NCBI RefSeq assembly: GCF_943371255.1
Contig: NZ_CALRUC010000006.1
Span: 1-64,000, forward strand
DNA from: Ferrovibrio terrae_B
Lineage (GTDB): Bacteria; Pseudomonadota; Alphaproteobacteria; Ferrovibrionales; Ferrovibrionaceae
DNA length: 64,000 nucleotides
Direction of reading: 5' to 3'
Shown: in pieces, positions 28,597 through 37,161 of the stretch
Layout: every line of letters starts with the position of its first letter
How positions within the stretch are numbered: position 1 is the first letter of the stretch
Notes under the pieces: model-generated
Seen by the model: the letters and a program-made list of their open reading frames with translations, nothing else
What the model was told of the DNA's origin: nothing
Databases searched by the model: none
Program-made: the position numbers and the translations under genes

Positions 28597-28675
28597 ATAT
28601 GGATTTCGAGGCATCTTTTCGGATTTATGCCGGATTTACTGAGCGCCGCGCTGCCACCGTCGCCCCTGACAGCGC

Positions 28676-28691
28676 TGGCATACTCCTTGCT
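28676..28691 (+). promoter_or_regulatory. Sigma-54 (-24/-12) promoter of the cyanate operon
   Basis: TGGCATACTCCTTGCT matches the consensus TGGCAC-N5-TTGCW with the invariant GG and GC exactly 12 bp apart. Transcription would begin near 28702, leaving a 30-base leader to the ATG at 28732, with AGGGGAGA as ribosome site. It is on the correct side of the activator operators. Confidence 0.85.
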
Positions 28692-28731
28692 CCCTCTCAA
28701 GGCAGGCAGCCATTCAGGGGAGATACCGACG

Positions 28732-30123
28732 ATGTCGTTGTTCAAGAATCCGTTCGATTCCGCAGCCGATCTGTCCGCCTGCCCCTGCGGCGCCCATAAA
28801 TCCCTCGCCGATCACAATGCCGAGCTGGCGCTGCTGCAGCGCGACCAGCAGCTGCAGACCGCCGCCGATTCCGAAAAGCGCCTGACCAACGCGGTCGACC
28901 AGGCCGTGGTGCGCGCCCTGATCCCCGATGACATGACCCGTCGCCGCGTGCTGCACACCATCGGTGCCGGCACCCTGCTGGCCGCCATCGAGCAGTTCTT
29001 CCCGCTGGCCACCGCGCGCGAGGTTTTCGCGCAGGACAAGGGCCCGCTGGAGAAGAAGGATCTCAAGGTCGGCTTCATCGCCATCACCTGCGCCACGCCG
29101 ATCATCATGGCGCATCCGATGGGCTTCTATTCCAAGCATGGCCTCAATGTCGATGTGATCAAGACCGCCGGCTGGGCAGTGATCCGCGACAAGACCATCA
29201 ACAAGGAGTACGACGCCGCCCATATGCTGTCGCCGATGCCGCTGGCGATCACCACCGGCACTGGTTCGAACCCGATCCCCTACACCATGCCGGCGGTGGA
29301 AAACATCAACGGCCAGGCGATCACGCTGGCGATGAAGCACAAGGACAAGCGCGATCCGAAGCAGTGGAAGGGCTTCAAGCTCGCGGTGCCCTTCGACTAT
29401 TCGATGCACAACTACCTGCTGCGCTATTACCTGGCCGAACACGGTATCGACCCGGATGCCGATGTGCAGATCCGTTCGGTGCCGCCGCCGGAGATGGTGG
29501 CCAACCTGCGCGCCGACAATATCGACGGCTTCCTGGCGCCCGATCCGGTCAACCAGCGCGCGGTCTATGACGGCGTCGGCTTTATCCATCTGCTGACCAA
29601 GGAAATCTGGGACGGCCATCCCTGCTGCGCCTTCGCCGCCAGCCAGGAATTCGTCACCACCAATCCCAACACCTATCGCGCCCTGCTGCGCGCGATCATC
29701 GAAGCCACCGCCTATGCCACCAAGGCGGAAAACCGTAAGCAGATCGCCGAAGCCATCGCGCCGGCCGCCTATCTGAACCAGCCGGTGACGGTGGTCGAGC
29801 AGGTGCTGACCGGGACTTACGCCGATGGTCTGGGCAACATCAAGCGCGTGCCGGATCGTATCGATTTCGCGCCCTTCCCCTGGCAGAGCTTCGGCATCTG
29901 GATCCTCACACAGATGAAGCGCTGGGGCCAGATCAAGGGCGATGTCGATTACCAGAAGATCGCCGAGCAGGTCTTCCTCGCCACCGACACCCAGAAGCTG
30001 ATGCAGGATGTCGGCCTCACCCCCCCGAGCAGCCCGTACAAGACCTTCTCGGTGATGGGCAAGCCGTTCGATCCGTCCAAGCCGACCGAATACATCAACT
30101 CGTTCAAGATCAAGCGCGTCTAA
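28732..30123 (+). CDS. NrtA/CynA-type substrate-binding protein (Tat-exported)
   Basis: A 463-residue binding protein of the nitrate/bicarbonate/cyanate (NrtA/CmpA/CynA) family. Domain body from about residue 105 (LKVGFIAITCATPIIMAHPMGFYSKHGLNVDVIK). A twin-arginine-like signal (TRRRVLHTIGAG then a hydrophobic stretch) begins only at residue 69, after an unusually long N-region with ACPCGAHKSL. Family knowledge says it captures an anion in the periplasm; the linked cyanase argues for cyanate, though nitrate or nitrite cannot be excluded. It is the first gene of the sigma-54-driven operon. The ATG at 28732 is fixed by AGGGGAGA eight bases before it. Confidence 0.9.
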   Translation: MSLFKNPFDSAADLSACPCGAHKSLADHNAELALLQRDQQLQTAADSEKRLTNAVDQAVVRALIPDDMTRRRVLHTIGAGTLLAAIEQFFPLATAREVFAQDKGPLEKKDLKVGFIAITCATPIIMAHPMGFYSKHGLNVDVIKTAGWAVIRDKTINKEYDAAHMLSPMPLAITTGTGSNPIPYTMPAVENINGQAITLAMKHKDKRDPKQWKGFKLAVPFDYSMHNYLLRYYLAEHGIDPDADVQIRSVPPPEMVANLRADNIDGFLAPDPVNQRAVYDGVGFIHLLTKEIWDGHPCCAFAASQEFVTTNPNTYRALLRAIIEATAYATKAENRKQIAEAIAPAAYLNQPVTVVEQVLTGTYADGLGNIKRVPDRIDFAPFPWQSFGIWILTQMKRWGQIKGDVDYQKIAEQVFLATDTQKLMQDVGLTPPSSPYKTFSVMGKPFDPSKPTEYINSFKIKRV

Positions 30124-30147
30124 AGCCGGCGCTTCGGAGTCCAGTCG

Positions 30148-30987
30148 ATGAAGATGTCGTTCCGCCTGCGTGCTGCCGTGGTCTCGGTGGCCCTGCTGGT
30201 CACCCTGCTTGCGGCCTGGCATATCGCCACCTCGGGCGTTGGCCAGACGCAGGCGATGGACCCGGAATATGCCAAGCTGATGGGCCTGACGGCGACGCAG
30301 GGCAAATCGGCCATGCCGGGGCCGCTGGATGTGGCAAAAATCCTCGGCGGCCATCTCGCCGATCCCTTCTATGTGAAGGGGCCGAACGACCAGGGCATCG
30401 GCATCCAGCTCGCCTATTCCATCGGCCGAGTCGCGCTCGGCTTTGGCCTGGCGGTGATCGTCGCCGTGCCGCTCGGTTTCCTGATCGGTCTGTCGCCGCT
30501 GTTCCGTCAGGCGCTCGATCCGTTTATTCAAGTCATGCGGCCTGTCTCTCCATTGGCCTGGATGCCGCTGGCGCTCTACACCATCAAGGACAGCGCGATC
30601 TCGTCGATTTTCGTCATCTTCATCTGTTCGGTCTGGCCGATGCTGACCAACACCGCCTTCGCGGTGGCCAATGTGCGACGCGAATGGCTCAATGTGGCCC
30701 GCACCCTGGAAGTCGGCACCTTCAGAAAAATCTTCCGCGTCATCCTGCCCGCTGCTGCTCCTACCATCCTCACCGGCATGCGCATCTCGATCTCGATCGC
30801 CTGGCTGGTGATCGTGGCGGCCGAGATGCTGGTTGGCGGCACCGGCATCGGCTACTTCGTGTGGAACGAGTGGAACAACCTCTCCATCGCCAATGTGATC
30901 AACGCGATCCTGTTCATCGGCGTGATCGGCATGCTGCTCGACCAGCTGCTCGGCTTCCTCACGCGTCTCGTCACCTTCACCGAGTAG
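30148..30987 (+). CDS. ABC transporter permease (NrtB/CynB type)
   Basis: A 279-residue inner-membrane permease with about six segments, including an N-terminal anchor (residues 8-25). The BPD_transp_1 EAA-like loop reads ARTLEVGTFRKIFRVILPAAAPTILTGMRIS and contacts the ATPase. Such permeases dimerise with NrtD/CynD-type ATPases. It follows the binding-protein gene by 24 bp and ends 4 bp before the ATPase gene, so all are one operon. A GGAG site precedes the ATG. Confidence 0.92.
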   Translation: MKMSFRLRAAVVSVALLVTLLAAWHIATSGVGQTQAMDPEYAKLMGLTATQGKSAMPGPLDVAKILGGHLADPFYVKGPNDQGIGIQLAYSIGRVALGFGLAVIVAVPLGFLIGLSPLFRQALDPFIQVMRPVSPLAWMPLALYTIKDSAISSIFVIFICSVWPMLTNTAFAVANVRREWLNVARTLEVGTFRKIFRVILPAAAPTILTGMRISISIAWLVIVAAEMLVGGTGIGYFVWNEWNNLSIANVINAILFIGVIGMLLDQLLGFLTRLVTFTE

Positions 30988-30991
30988 TCGC

Positions 30992-31843
30992 ATGAGCCAG
31001 CATTTCATTTCCGTCGAGGCGCTCAAGCGCCAGTTCCCCGGCACCGACAAGGCGGTGTTCGAGGATCTGTGGTTCGGCATGGACAAGGGCGAGTTCGTCT
31101 GCGTGATTGGCCATTCCGGCTGCGGCAAGACCACCGTGCTCAACATCATGGCCGGGCTGGATCATGCCACCGAAGGCGGCATCATCTTCGACGGCACCGC
31201 CATCGAAGGCCCCAGCCTGGACCGTGCGGTCGTCTTCCAGGGTCATGCCCTGATGCCGTGGATGACCGTGCTGGATAACGTGATGTTTGCCGTGCAGTCG
31301 CGCTGGCCGAAATGGAGCAGGTTCCAGGCCGCCGAACATGCGCGCAAATACATTGCCATGGTCAACCTGACCGGCGCCGAGGACAAGAAGCCCGCGCAAC
31401 TGTCGGGCGGCATGAAGCAGCGCGTCGGCATCGCGCGTGCGCTCAGCATCGAGCCCAAGACCCTGCTGATGGACGAGCCGTTCTCGGCACTCGATGCCCT
31501 GACGCGTGGAACATTACAGGACGAGGTGCTGCGCATCCGCGCCACCACCAATCTCACCGTGTTCATGATCACCCACGATGTGGACGAAGCCATCCTGCTG
31601 GCCGACCGCATCGTGCTGATGACCAACGGCCCGGGCGCACGGATCGCTGAAATCCTGGTCAACACCCTGCCCAGGACGCGCACGCGCGAAACCCTGCACC
31701 AGCTCGCCGATTATTACCCGATGCGCAATCACCTGCTCGATTTCCTGGTGCGGCGGTCGAAGAACTTCGTCCCGCCGGCCGGCTGGGATGCCAAACGCCC
31801 GCCACAGGTGCGTGCCACCGGCATCGGCGCGGCGGCGGAATAA
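30992..31843 (+). CDS. ABC transporter ATP-binding protein (NrtD/CynD type)
   Basis: A 283-residue ATPase with Walker A GHSGCGKTT, Q-loop near VFQGHALMPW, signature LSGGMKQR, Walker B LLMDEPFSALD and switch His in MITHDVDEA. A C-terminal extension of about 60 residues after the core is usual for NrtD-type proteins. It energises import through the permease just upstream. The stop lies 40 bp before the cyanase start. Confidence 0.95.
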   Translation: MSQHFISVEALKRQFPGTDKAVFEDLWFGMDKGEFVCVIGHSGCGKTTVLNIMAGLDHATEGGIIFDGTAIEGPSLDRAVVFQGHALMPWMTVLDNVMFAVQSRWPKWSRFQAAEHARKYIAMVNLTGAEDKKPAQLSGGMKQRVGIARALSIEPKTLLMDEPFSALDALTRGTLQDEVLRIRATTNLTVFMITHDVDEAILLADRIVLMTNGPGARIAEILVNTLPRTRTRETLHQLADYYPMRNHLLDFLVRRSKNFVPPAGWDAKRPPQVRATGIGAAAE

Positions 31844-31883
31844 CCAACCAGAAAGCACAGGCCAGAAAAGAGGAGATGACCCC

Positions 31884-32333
31884 GTGAAGCGCGAAGCCGT
31901 TACCGAAAAGATCTGCGATGCGAAACGCCTGAAAGGCCTGACCTGGAAGGCGATCGCCAAGAAGATCGACCCGAAAGAGTCGCATATCCTGATCACCGCC
32001 GCCCTGCTCGGCCAGATGAAGCTGGAGCCGGCGCAGGCCGCCAAGGCTGCCAAGCTGCTGGGCCTGGGCAAGATGGAAGAGAAGCTGCTCTGCGAGATTC
32101 CCTATCGCGGTTCGCTGCCGCCGGGTCCGCCGACCGATCCGACCGTCTATCGCTTCTACGAGCTGGTGCAGGTCTATGGCACCACCTGGAAGGAACTGAT
32201 CCACGAAGAGTTCGGCGACGGCATCATGTCGGCGATCGATTTCAACATGACGATGGAACGTCTGCCCGATCCCAAGGGCGACCGCGTCAAGATCGTGATG
32301 ACCGGCAAGTATCTCGAATACAAACGCTACTGA
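31884..32333 (+). CDS. cynS: Cyanate hydratase (cyanase)
   Basis: A 149-residue cyanase that converts cyanate and bicarbonate to ammonia and CO2 through carbamate. The catalytic triad is R90, E93 and S116 (YRFYE, GIMSAID), equal to R96, E99 and S122 of E. coli CynS. The N-terminal helix-turn-helix-like domain (TWKAIAKKID) and C-terminal dimer segment (MTGKYLEYKRY) are complete. Translation starts at GTG 31884, with AGGAGA eight bases upstream; no ATG is available in frame at that distance. No carbonic anhydrase gene (the CynT partner of E. coli) is present nearby. It is the last gene of the operon, and a terminator follows. Confidence 0.97.
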   Translation: MKREAVTEKICDAKRLKGLTWKAIAKKIDPKESHILITAALLGQMKLEPAQAAKAAKLLGLGKMEEKLLCEIPYRGSLPPGPPTDPTVYRFYELVQVYGTTWKELIHEEFGDGIMSAIDFNMTMERLPDPKGDRVKIVMTGKYLEYKRY

Positions 32334-32356
32334 TCGTCGCCGTACTGGCGCGAGGC

Positions 32357-32389
32357 AAAGCGGGGTGCCGTATCGGCATCCCGCTTTTT
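32357..32389 (+). terminator. Intrinsic terminator of the cyanate operon
   Basis: AAAGCGGGGTGCCG-TAT-CGGCATCCCGCTTTTT forms a 13-bp stem with one G-T pair, then a T-run. It separates cynS from the chemoreceptor gene. Confidence 0.88.
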
Positions 32390-32526
32390 CATGGCCGGCG
32401 CTGCACGCGGACCGCGTAGAAGCTGTCGCGCCATCCCCGCAAACGTGTTCTTGGCACGGATCATGCTTTGATTTCAGTCAGCAATCACAGGATTGCAGCA
32501 TCGCAAAACGCGATAGGGGTGAGTCG

Positions 32527-34698
32527 ATGACCGATGGTTCAAGAGACGGCCGCAACAGGTCGCGCAGCCTTTCCGTGCTCGGTTTCATCGGTTATGCCGC
32601 CACCCAGATGTATGAGGCGCGCCAGCTGGCCGCCGAGGCGCCGGCCGCGGCCAAGGCCATCGCCTATGCGATTGCCGCCGGCGCGCTGTGCCACGACCTG
32701 CAGCGCGAACGCGGCTCCAGCGCGCTGTTTCTCGGCAGCCGCGGCAAGGAATTCCGCGAGCAGATGAATGCTGCACGCACCAGCCTCGACCAGAAAGTCA
32801 TCGCGCTGCGCACCGCATTGGAGGATTGTCAGAACTTTGCAATCCTGCAGCCGCTGATGACGGCCGGCGCCGAGCTGAGCAAAACACTCGATACCGCGCG
32901 CGAGGCCCGCGCCGCCATCGACCGCCTGGATTTCGCCGTGCCGCAATCCTTTGCCAACTGGACCGGGCCGATCCGCCTGGCACTGCAGACCGTGCAGAGC
33001 CTGGGTTACATGCTGCAGAATATGAAAATCGCACGCGGGCTGGATGCTTATCTGGCGCTGTTGGAAGGCCTGGAGAAATCGGCACAGGAACGCGCCACCG
33101 GCTCGGGCGCACTGGCAGCCGGCAAATTCGAACTCGCAATTTTCCAGCGACTGATGAGTCTCGGCTTCCTGCAGGAGGCGGACTTCACCGTTTTCAAGTC
33201 TCATGCTGGCAAGGAGCAGATTGCCGCCTTCGATGACGTCTGCGCCGGTCCGGCTTTTACCGAAGTCGCCGCCCTGCGTACGCAGATCTATAACAGCTTC
33301 GCGCATGGGTCATCGTCGGGGATTGCCGCGCCGCACTGGTTCCAGGTCACCACCCAGCGCATCGACCAGATCGTGCGCGTGCGCGATCGCGTGGCGGAAG
33401 ATCTTCGCGCTACCGTCGATGCCCTGCTGGCACAAAAACCGGATCGCCTGGCTGGTGTGTTCGGCTTCTGCCTGGCGCTCGGCCTGCCGGTGATTGCCAC
33501 CTTCGGCGTGCTGGCGGGCGGTGGTGCCCGGCTGCGGCAGTTGCAGCAGGCCTGGCGTGACTGGCAGCGCGGCATGTCGGCGCGGCGTAAAGCTTCGCGT
33601 GATCGCCAGGTGGTGCGCGATGGCGAACAGCTCAGGCGCGCCGAAGCCGAATCACGCGAACGCGTTTCGGCCGCCGAAGTCACCGATCTGGTCAATCGCC
33701 TGCTGGCGGGCGATCTCGGCAGCCGGCTGTCGCAGGAGGGCAAGAGTGGTTTCTTCCTCGATCTCAGCCGACAGCTCAACCGCTTTGCCGAAATCCTGCA
33801 GCGCATGATGGACGAGATGGCGCTGGTGACGGCGGCGCTGGGCACCGGCGATCTGACGCGGCAGGTGCAGGGCGACTATGCCGGCCTGTTCGGCCAGTTG
33901 AAAGACAGCACCAATGCCATGGCCCGGCTGCTGGGCGATTTCTCGGGCCGCCTGGCCGAGAGTGCGGTGGCGGTGAAAAGCGCATCGGCGGAAATCTCGT
34001 CAGGCAGCCTCGACCTTGCCCAGCGCAGCGAAAGCCAGGCCGCGGCGCTGGAAGAGACGGCAGCGACCATGCAGCAGATCACCAGCACGGTGAAGCAGAA
34101 TGCCGATCATGCCACCCGGGCCGATGGCTTAAGCCACACCGCGCGCGACAAGGCGGCGGCGAGCGGCGAGGTGGTGCAGGGCGTGATCACAGCCATGCAG
34201 AAAATCGAGGCGAGCGCGGGCAAGATCGGCGACATCATCGCGGTGATGAACGAGATCGCCTTCCAGACCAACCTGCTGGCGTTGAATGCCTCGGTCGAGG
34301 CGGCGCGCGCCGGCGAGGCGGGCAAGGGGTTTGCCGTGGTGGCCCATGAGGTGCGGGCGCTGGCGCAACGTTCGGCCAATGCGGCAAAGGAGATCAAAAG
34401 CCTGATCGAAACCTCGAACGGCCATGTGCGCAGCGGCGCGGCCCTGGTGGAACAGGCGGGCGGCGCACTGGGCGAGGTGAATGCCGCGATCCGCAGCGTG
34501 TCGGATATCATTGCCGAGATCGCCGCCGCCAGCCGCGAGCAGGCCACCGGACTGGAGCAGGTCAGCACGGCGATGGCGCAGATGGATGAAACGACACAGC
34601 GGAATGCGGCGCTGGTGGAAGAAACCACCGCCTCGGCCCAGGCGCTGGCGCATCAGTCCACCGAACTGGCAGATCTGGTCGGGTTCTTCCGGCGTTAA
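32527..34698 (+). CDS. Methyl-accepting chemotaxis protein with NIT-like sensor domain
   Basis: A 723-residue chemoreceptor. Residues about 45-290 resemble the NIT (nitrate/nitrite-sensing) domain, with the diagnostic LCHDLQRERGSSALFLGSRG start and an all-helical body. One clear membrane segment is at about 307-330; a first segment near residue 15-28 is short and weak. HAMP-like units are at about 385-470, then the full MCP hairpin (about 485-720) with NEIAFQTNLLALNASVEAAR. It lies just downstream of the cyanate operon terminator. A role in taxis to cyanate, nitrate or nitrite is inferred from domain and location. Confidence 0.88.
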   Translation: MTDGSRDGRNRSRSLSVLGFIGYAATQMYEARQLAAEAPAAAKAIAYAIAAGALCHDLQRERGSSALFLGSRGKEFREQMNAARTSLDQKVIALRTALEDCQNFAILQPLMTAGAELSKTLDTAREARAAIDRLDFAVPQSFANWTGPIRLALQTVQSLGYMLQNMKIARGLDAYLALLEGLEKSAQERATGSGALAAGKFELAIFQRLMSLGFLQEADFTVFKSHAGKEQIAAFDDVCAGPAFTEVAALRTQIYNSFAHGSSSGIAAPHWFQVTTQRIDQIVRVRDRVAEDLRATVDALLAQKPDRLAGVFGFCLALGLPVIATFGVLAGGGARLRQLQQAWRDWQRGMSARRKASRDRQVVRDGEQLRRAEAESRERVSAAEVTDLVNRLLAGDLGSRLSQEGKSGFFLDLSRQLNRFAEILQRMMDEMALVTAALGTGDLTRQVQGDYAGLFGQLKDSTNAMARLLGDFSGRLAESAVAVKSASAEISSGSLDLAQRSESQAAALEETAATMQQITSTVKQNADHATRADGLSHTARDKAAASGEVVQGVITAMQKIEASAGKIGDIIAVMNEIAFQTNLLALNASVEAARAGEAGKGFAVVAHEVRALAQRSANAAKEIKSLIETSNGHVRSGAALVEQAGGALGEVNAAIRSVSDIIAEIAAASREQATGLEQVSTAMAQMDETTQRNAALVEETTASAQALAHQSTELADLVGFFRR

Positions 34699-34702
34699 GC
34701 GC

Positions 34703-35197
34703 CTAGTGCAGGATATTGGGCAGGATATCGAGCACTTCGCCGGTCGAACGGCGCACCATCAGCACATTCTTGCCAACCACGATGCGCTCGGTATCGGGCC
34801 GGTTGGGCGGCAGTTCGCGTTGCAGCGGTCCTGGCAGACGATCGAGTCGCGCCAGCAGTGTCAGTGGCAGCAGATCGCCCTTCGCCGGATTGGCGCGGAT
34901 GCCTTCGGGCAGGTTGCGTTCATATTTCTTGCTGCGGGCGGCACGCTTCTGCTTTTCGCGCACCTGCTCGAAATAATGCGGGATCAGCCAGTTTTCCGTC
35001 GCGTTGAAAGCGAAGCGATCATCAGCGACCACGCGGTGTGGCGTATTCAGCGGCGCAACCGGGGCTGCGAAGGCGGCCGAAGGCGGCAGTGCCAGGTTGG
35101 GGCCGAGCAACTGCTGAGCCATGGCCGGCAGCGCGACAACCAGTGAAACCGCGAGGCCGGCGGCAGGCAGGATGGCGCGGCGCGGCATCGCGGGCAT
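34703..35197 (-). CDS. Exported protein with RcnB/CigR-like C-terminus
   Basis: A 164-residue protein with a signal peptide (about residues 5-27, ending AMAQ). The C-terminal half contains LPEGIRANPAKGDLLP, LPGPLQRELPPNRP and ERIVVGKNVLMVRRSTGEVLDIL, a pattern seen in RcnB/CigR-like periplasmic or inner-membrane proteins. I do not recognise a precise function. It starts 3 bp after the rlmN stop and so is translated from the same message. Confidence 0.65.
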   Translation of the reverse strand: MPAMPRRAILPAAGLAVSLVVALPAMAQQLLGPNLALPPSAAFAAPVAPLNTPHRVVADDRFAFNATENWLIPHYFEQVREKQKRAARSKKYERNLPEGIRANPAKGDLLPLTLLARLDRLPGPLQRELPPNRPDTERIVVGKNVLMVRRSTGEVLDILPNILH

Positions 35198-35200
35198 GGA

Positions 35201-36394
35201 TCAGACCGGCAGGACGGCGTTGGCGGCAGCCGCATCCTTGGCGGCCTGCTCGCGCAGGATATCGGCCTTGCTGCGTTTGACGCTGGCGGATTTCAGCTGG
35301 CCGCAGGCGGCCATGATGTCGCGGCCGCGCGGCGTGCGCACCGGCGAGGAATAGCCGGCATTGAACACGATATCGCTGAATTTGCGGATCGCTTCGTTGC
35401 TGGAGCATTCATACGGCGCGCCCGGCCAGGGATTGAACGGGATCAGGTTGACCTTGGCCGGCACACCCTTCAGCAGGCGCACCAGTTCCTTGGCATCGGC
35501 CGGGCTGTCGTTGATGCCTTTCAGCATCACATATTCAAAGGTGATGCGGCGCGCATTGCTCAGGCCCGGATAGGCGGCGCAGGCAGCCATCAGCTCCTTG
35601 ATCGGGTATTTCTTGTTGATCGGCACGATCACGTCGCGGATGTCGTCGCGCACGGCATGCAGGCTGATCGCGAGATTCACACCCAGCTCGGCGCCGCAAC
35701 GCGGGATCATCGGCACCACGCCCGCAGTGGAGAGCGTGATACGACGCTTGGAGATGGCGATGCCCTCGTTGTCCATCACGATCTTCAGGGCCTTGGCGAC
35801 GCTGTCGAAATTATACAGCGGCTCGCCCATGCCCATCATCACGATGTTGGACAGCATGCGGCCGTCCGGCGGCGAGGGCCATTCATCCAGATGGTCGCGG
35901 GCCAGCATCACCTGGCCGACGATCTCGGCGGCATCCAGGTTGCGCACCAGCTTCATCGTGCCGGTATGGCAGAAGCGGCAGGTCAGCGTGCAGCCGACCT
36001 GGCTGGAGACGCAGAGCGCCCCGCGGTCATCCTCGGGGATATGCACGCATTCGGCTTCTTCGCCATCGGCAAATTTCAGCAGCCACTTCCGTGTGCCATC
36101 GGTGCTTTTCAGGTCTTTGCTGGCCACGGGACGGCCGACGCTGAACCGGGTCGACAGCCGTTCGCGCAGTTCTTTCGACAGCGTGGTCATCTCGGCAAAG
36201 TCGCGGCTGCCGCGATAGTAGATCCAGTGCCACAGCTGGCCGGCGCGCATCTTGGCCGATTTTTCGGCCTCGCCGGCGGCCACCAGGGCAGCGGCAATTT
36301 CAGCCCGCGTCAGGCCGAGCAGTTCGGTGCGGCCGGAGCCCGGCTGCGGCGCGCGGTCGCGCACCCCGATATCGGGGTGGAGGGCGGCAGACAT
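35201..36394 (-). CDS. rlmN: Dual-specificity 23S rRNA/tRNA methyltransferase RlmN
   Basis: A 397-residue radical-SAM enzyme that methylates A2503 of 23S rRNA and A37 of some tRNAs. The radical-SAM motif CRFCHTG (CxxxCxxC with the upstream VGCTLTCRFC), the GMGEPL motif and the C-terminal catalytic Cys region (DIMAACGQL) are all present. The usual C-terminus is extended by about 30 Lys/Ala-rich residues. I use the ATG at 36394; a GTG at 36400 overlaps the stop of the upstream gene. It sits in a run IalB-like, rlmN, exported protein. Confidence 0.96.
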   Translation of the reverse strand: MSAALHPDIGVRDRAPQPGSGRTELLGLTRAEIAAALVAAGEAEKSAKMRAGQLWHWIYYRGSRDFAEMTTLSKELRERLSTRFSVGRPVASKDLKSTDGTRKWLLKFADGEEAECVHIPEDDRGALCVSSQVGCTLTCRFCHTGTMKLVRNLDAAEIVGQVMLARDHLDEWPSPPDGRMLSNIVMMGMGEPLYNFDSVAKALKIVMDNEGIAISKRRITLSTAGVVPMIPRCGAELGVNLAISLHAVRDDIRDVIVPINKKYPIKELMAACAAYPGLSNARRITFEYVMLKGINDSPADAKELVRLLKGVPAKVNLIPFNPWPGAPYECSSNEAIRKFSDIVFNAGYSSPVRTPRGRDIMAACGQLKSASVKRSKADILREQAAKDAAAANAVLPV

Positions 36395-36396
36395 GG

Positions 36397-37020
36397 TCAC
36401 GAGGTCGCCGGCATGCCGCAGGCCTTGTCGATCGCCTGCAGGGCCGGGCCGAAGCCGCCCAGATCATAGGTGTCGGTGGTCTTGGTGCCGCGCTGTGACT
36501 CGCCCTTCACCACCAGCGTCTTGCCCTTGCGCAGGGCATCCACCAGCTTCTGGTCGACACTGGCATCGGCAGCCCAGGCGGCTTCCTGATGGGTGAACAT
36601 TTCCACCGTGGTCGGCCCGATCACGGCCTGGGCCGGAATGCTGTCCTTCAGGCCATAGCCGAAATAGATGCTGACCTCGTTGCGGATCTTTTCCTTCGGC
36701 TTGTGCGTCACCAGGATATAGATCTCGCCGCGCTTGGCGCTGGCCGGCTCTTTCTTCTGCGGCAGGGCATGCAGGTAGCAGAGCTTGGCGCCCTTGTCGG
36801 TATGCTCATAGGCATCCCAGCCACTGAAGCTGCCGATGCGCTTGGTTTCCGGCTTGGCTGCCGCGGCGGCTTTCGGTTCGGCTTTCTTCGCCTGCGCCAT
36901 GGCATCGGACGCGCCGATGCCGACAGCAAGGGCAAGCCCGAGCGCAGGCAACAGAAGGAGCGAGGCGGGCAGCGAAACTGCCGGTCGGTGGGCCTTTTTG
37001 TCGATCATGGCGGCGAACAT
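36397..37020 (-). CDS. IalB (invasion-associated locus B) family protein
   Basis: A 207-residue exported protein. A signal peptide (about residues 15-42, ending AMAQ) precedes an Ala/Lys-rich linker. The mature part contains the IalB hallmarks GSFSGWDAYEH, CYLHALPQKKE, ILVTHKPKEKIRNEVSIYFGYGL and a late Cys (DKACGMPATS). IalB-like proteins are widespread in alphaproteobacteria; beyond host invasion in Bartonella their role is unclear. The stop overlaps an alternative rlmN start. It is divergent from the ECF sigma gene. Confidence 0.87.
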   Translation of the reverse strand: MFAAMIDKKAHRPAVSLPASLLLLPALGLALAVGIGASDAMAQAKKAEPKAAAAAKPETKRIGSFSGWDAYEHTDKGAKLCYLHALPQKKEPASAKRGEIYILVTHKPKEKIRNEVSIYFGYGLKDSIPAQAVIGPTTVEMFTHQEAAWAADASVDQKLVDALRKGKTLVVKGESQRGTKTTDTYDLGGFGPALQAIDKACGMPATS

Positions 37021-37161
37021 AGCTGTGGCGATGCGTGATTTCCACCCGATTTCATGGCGACATCATGGCGGCCGGGCGGAGTCCTGTGGCCGCGATCACG
37101 GATTGTTGCATAAACCTTTGTTACCCTTGCCTTATCGGCGGGCATTCAGCACCATGGACTT

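Noticed and set aside
29263..29280. GGTTCGAACCC resembling a tRNA T-loop
   Set aside because: It is inside the binding-protein gene and no acceptor, D or anticodon stems surround it.
28714..31149. 811-codon minus-strand frame across the ABC transporter genes
   Set aside because: Antisense shadow; the plus-strand frames carry complete ABC motifs.
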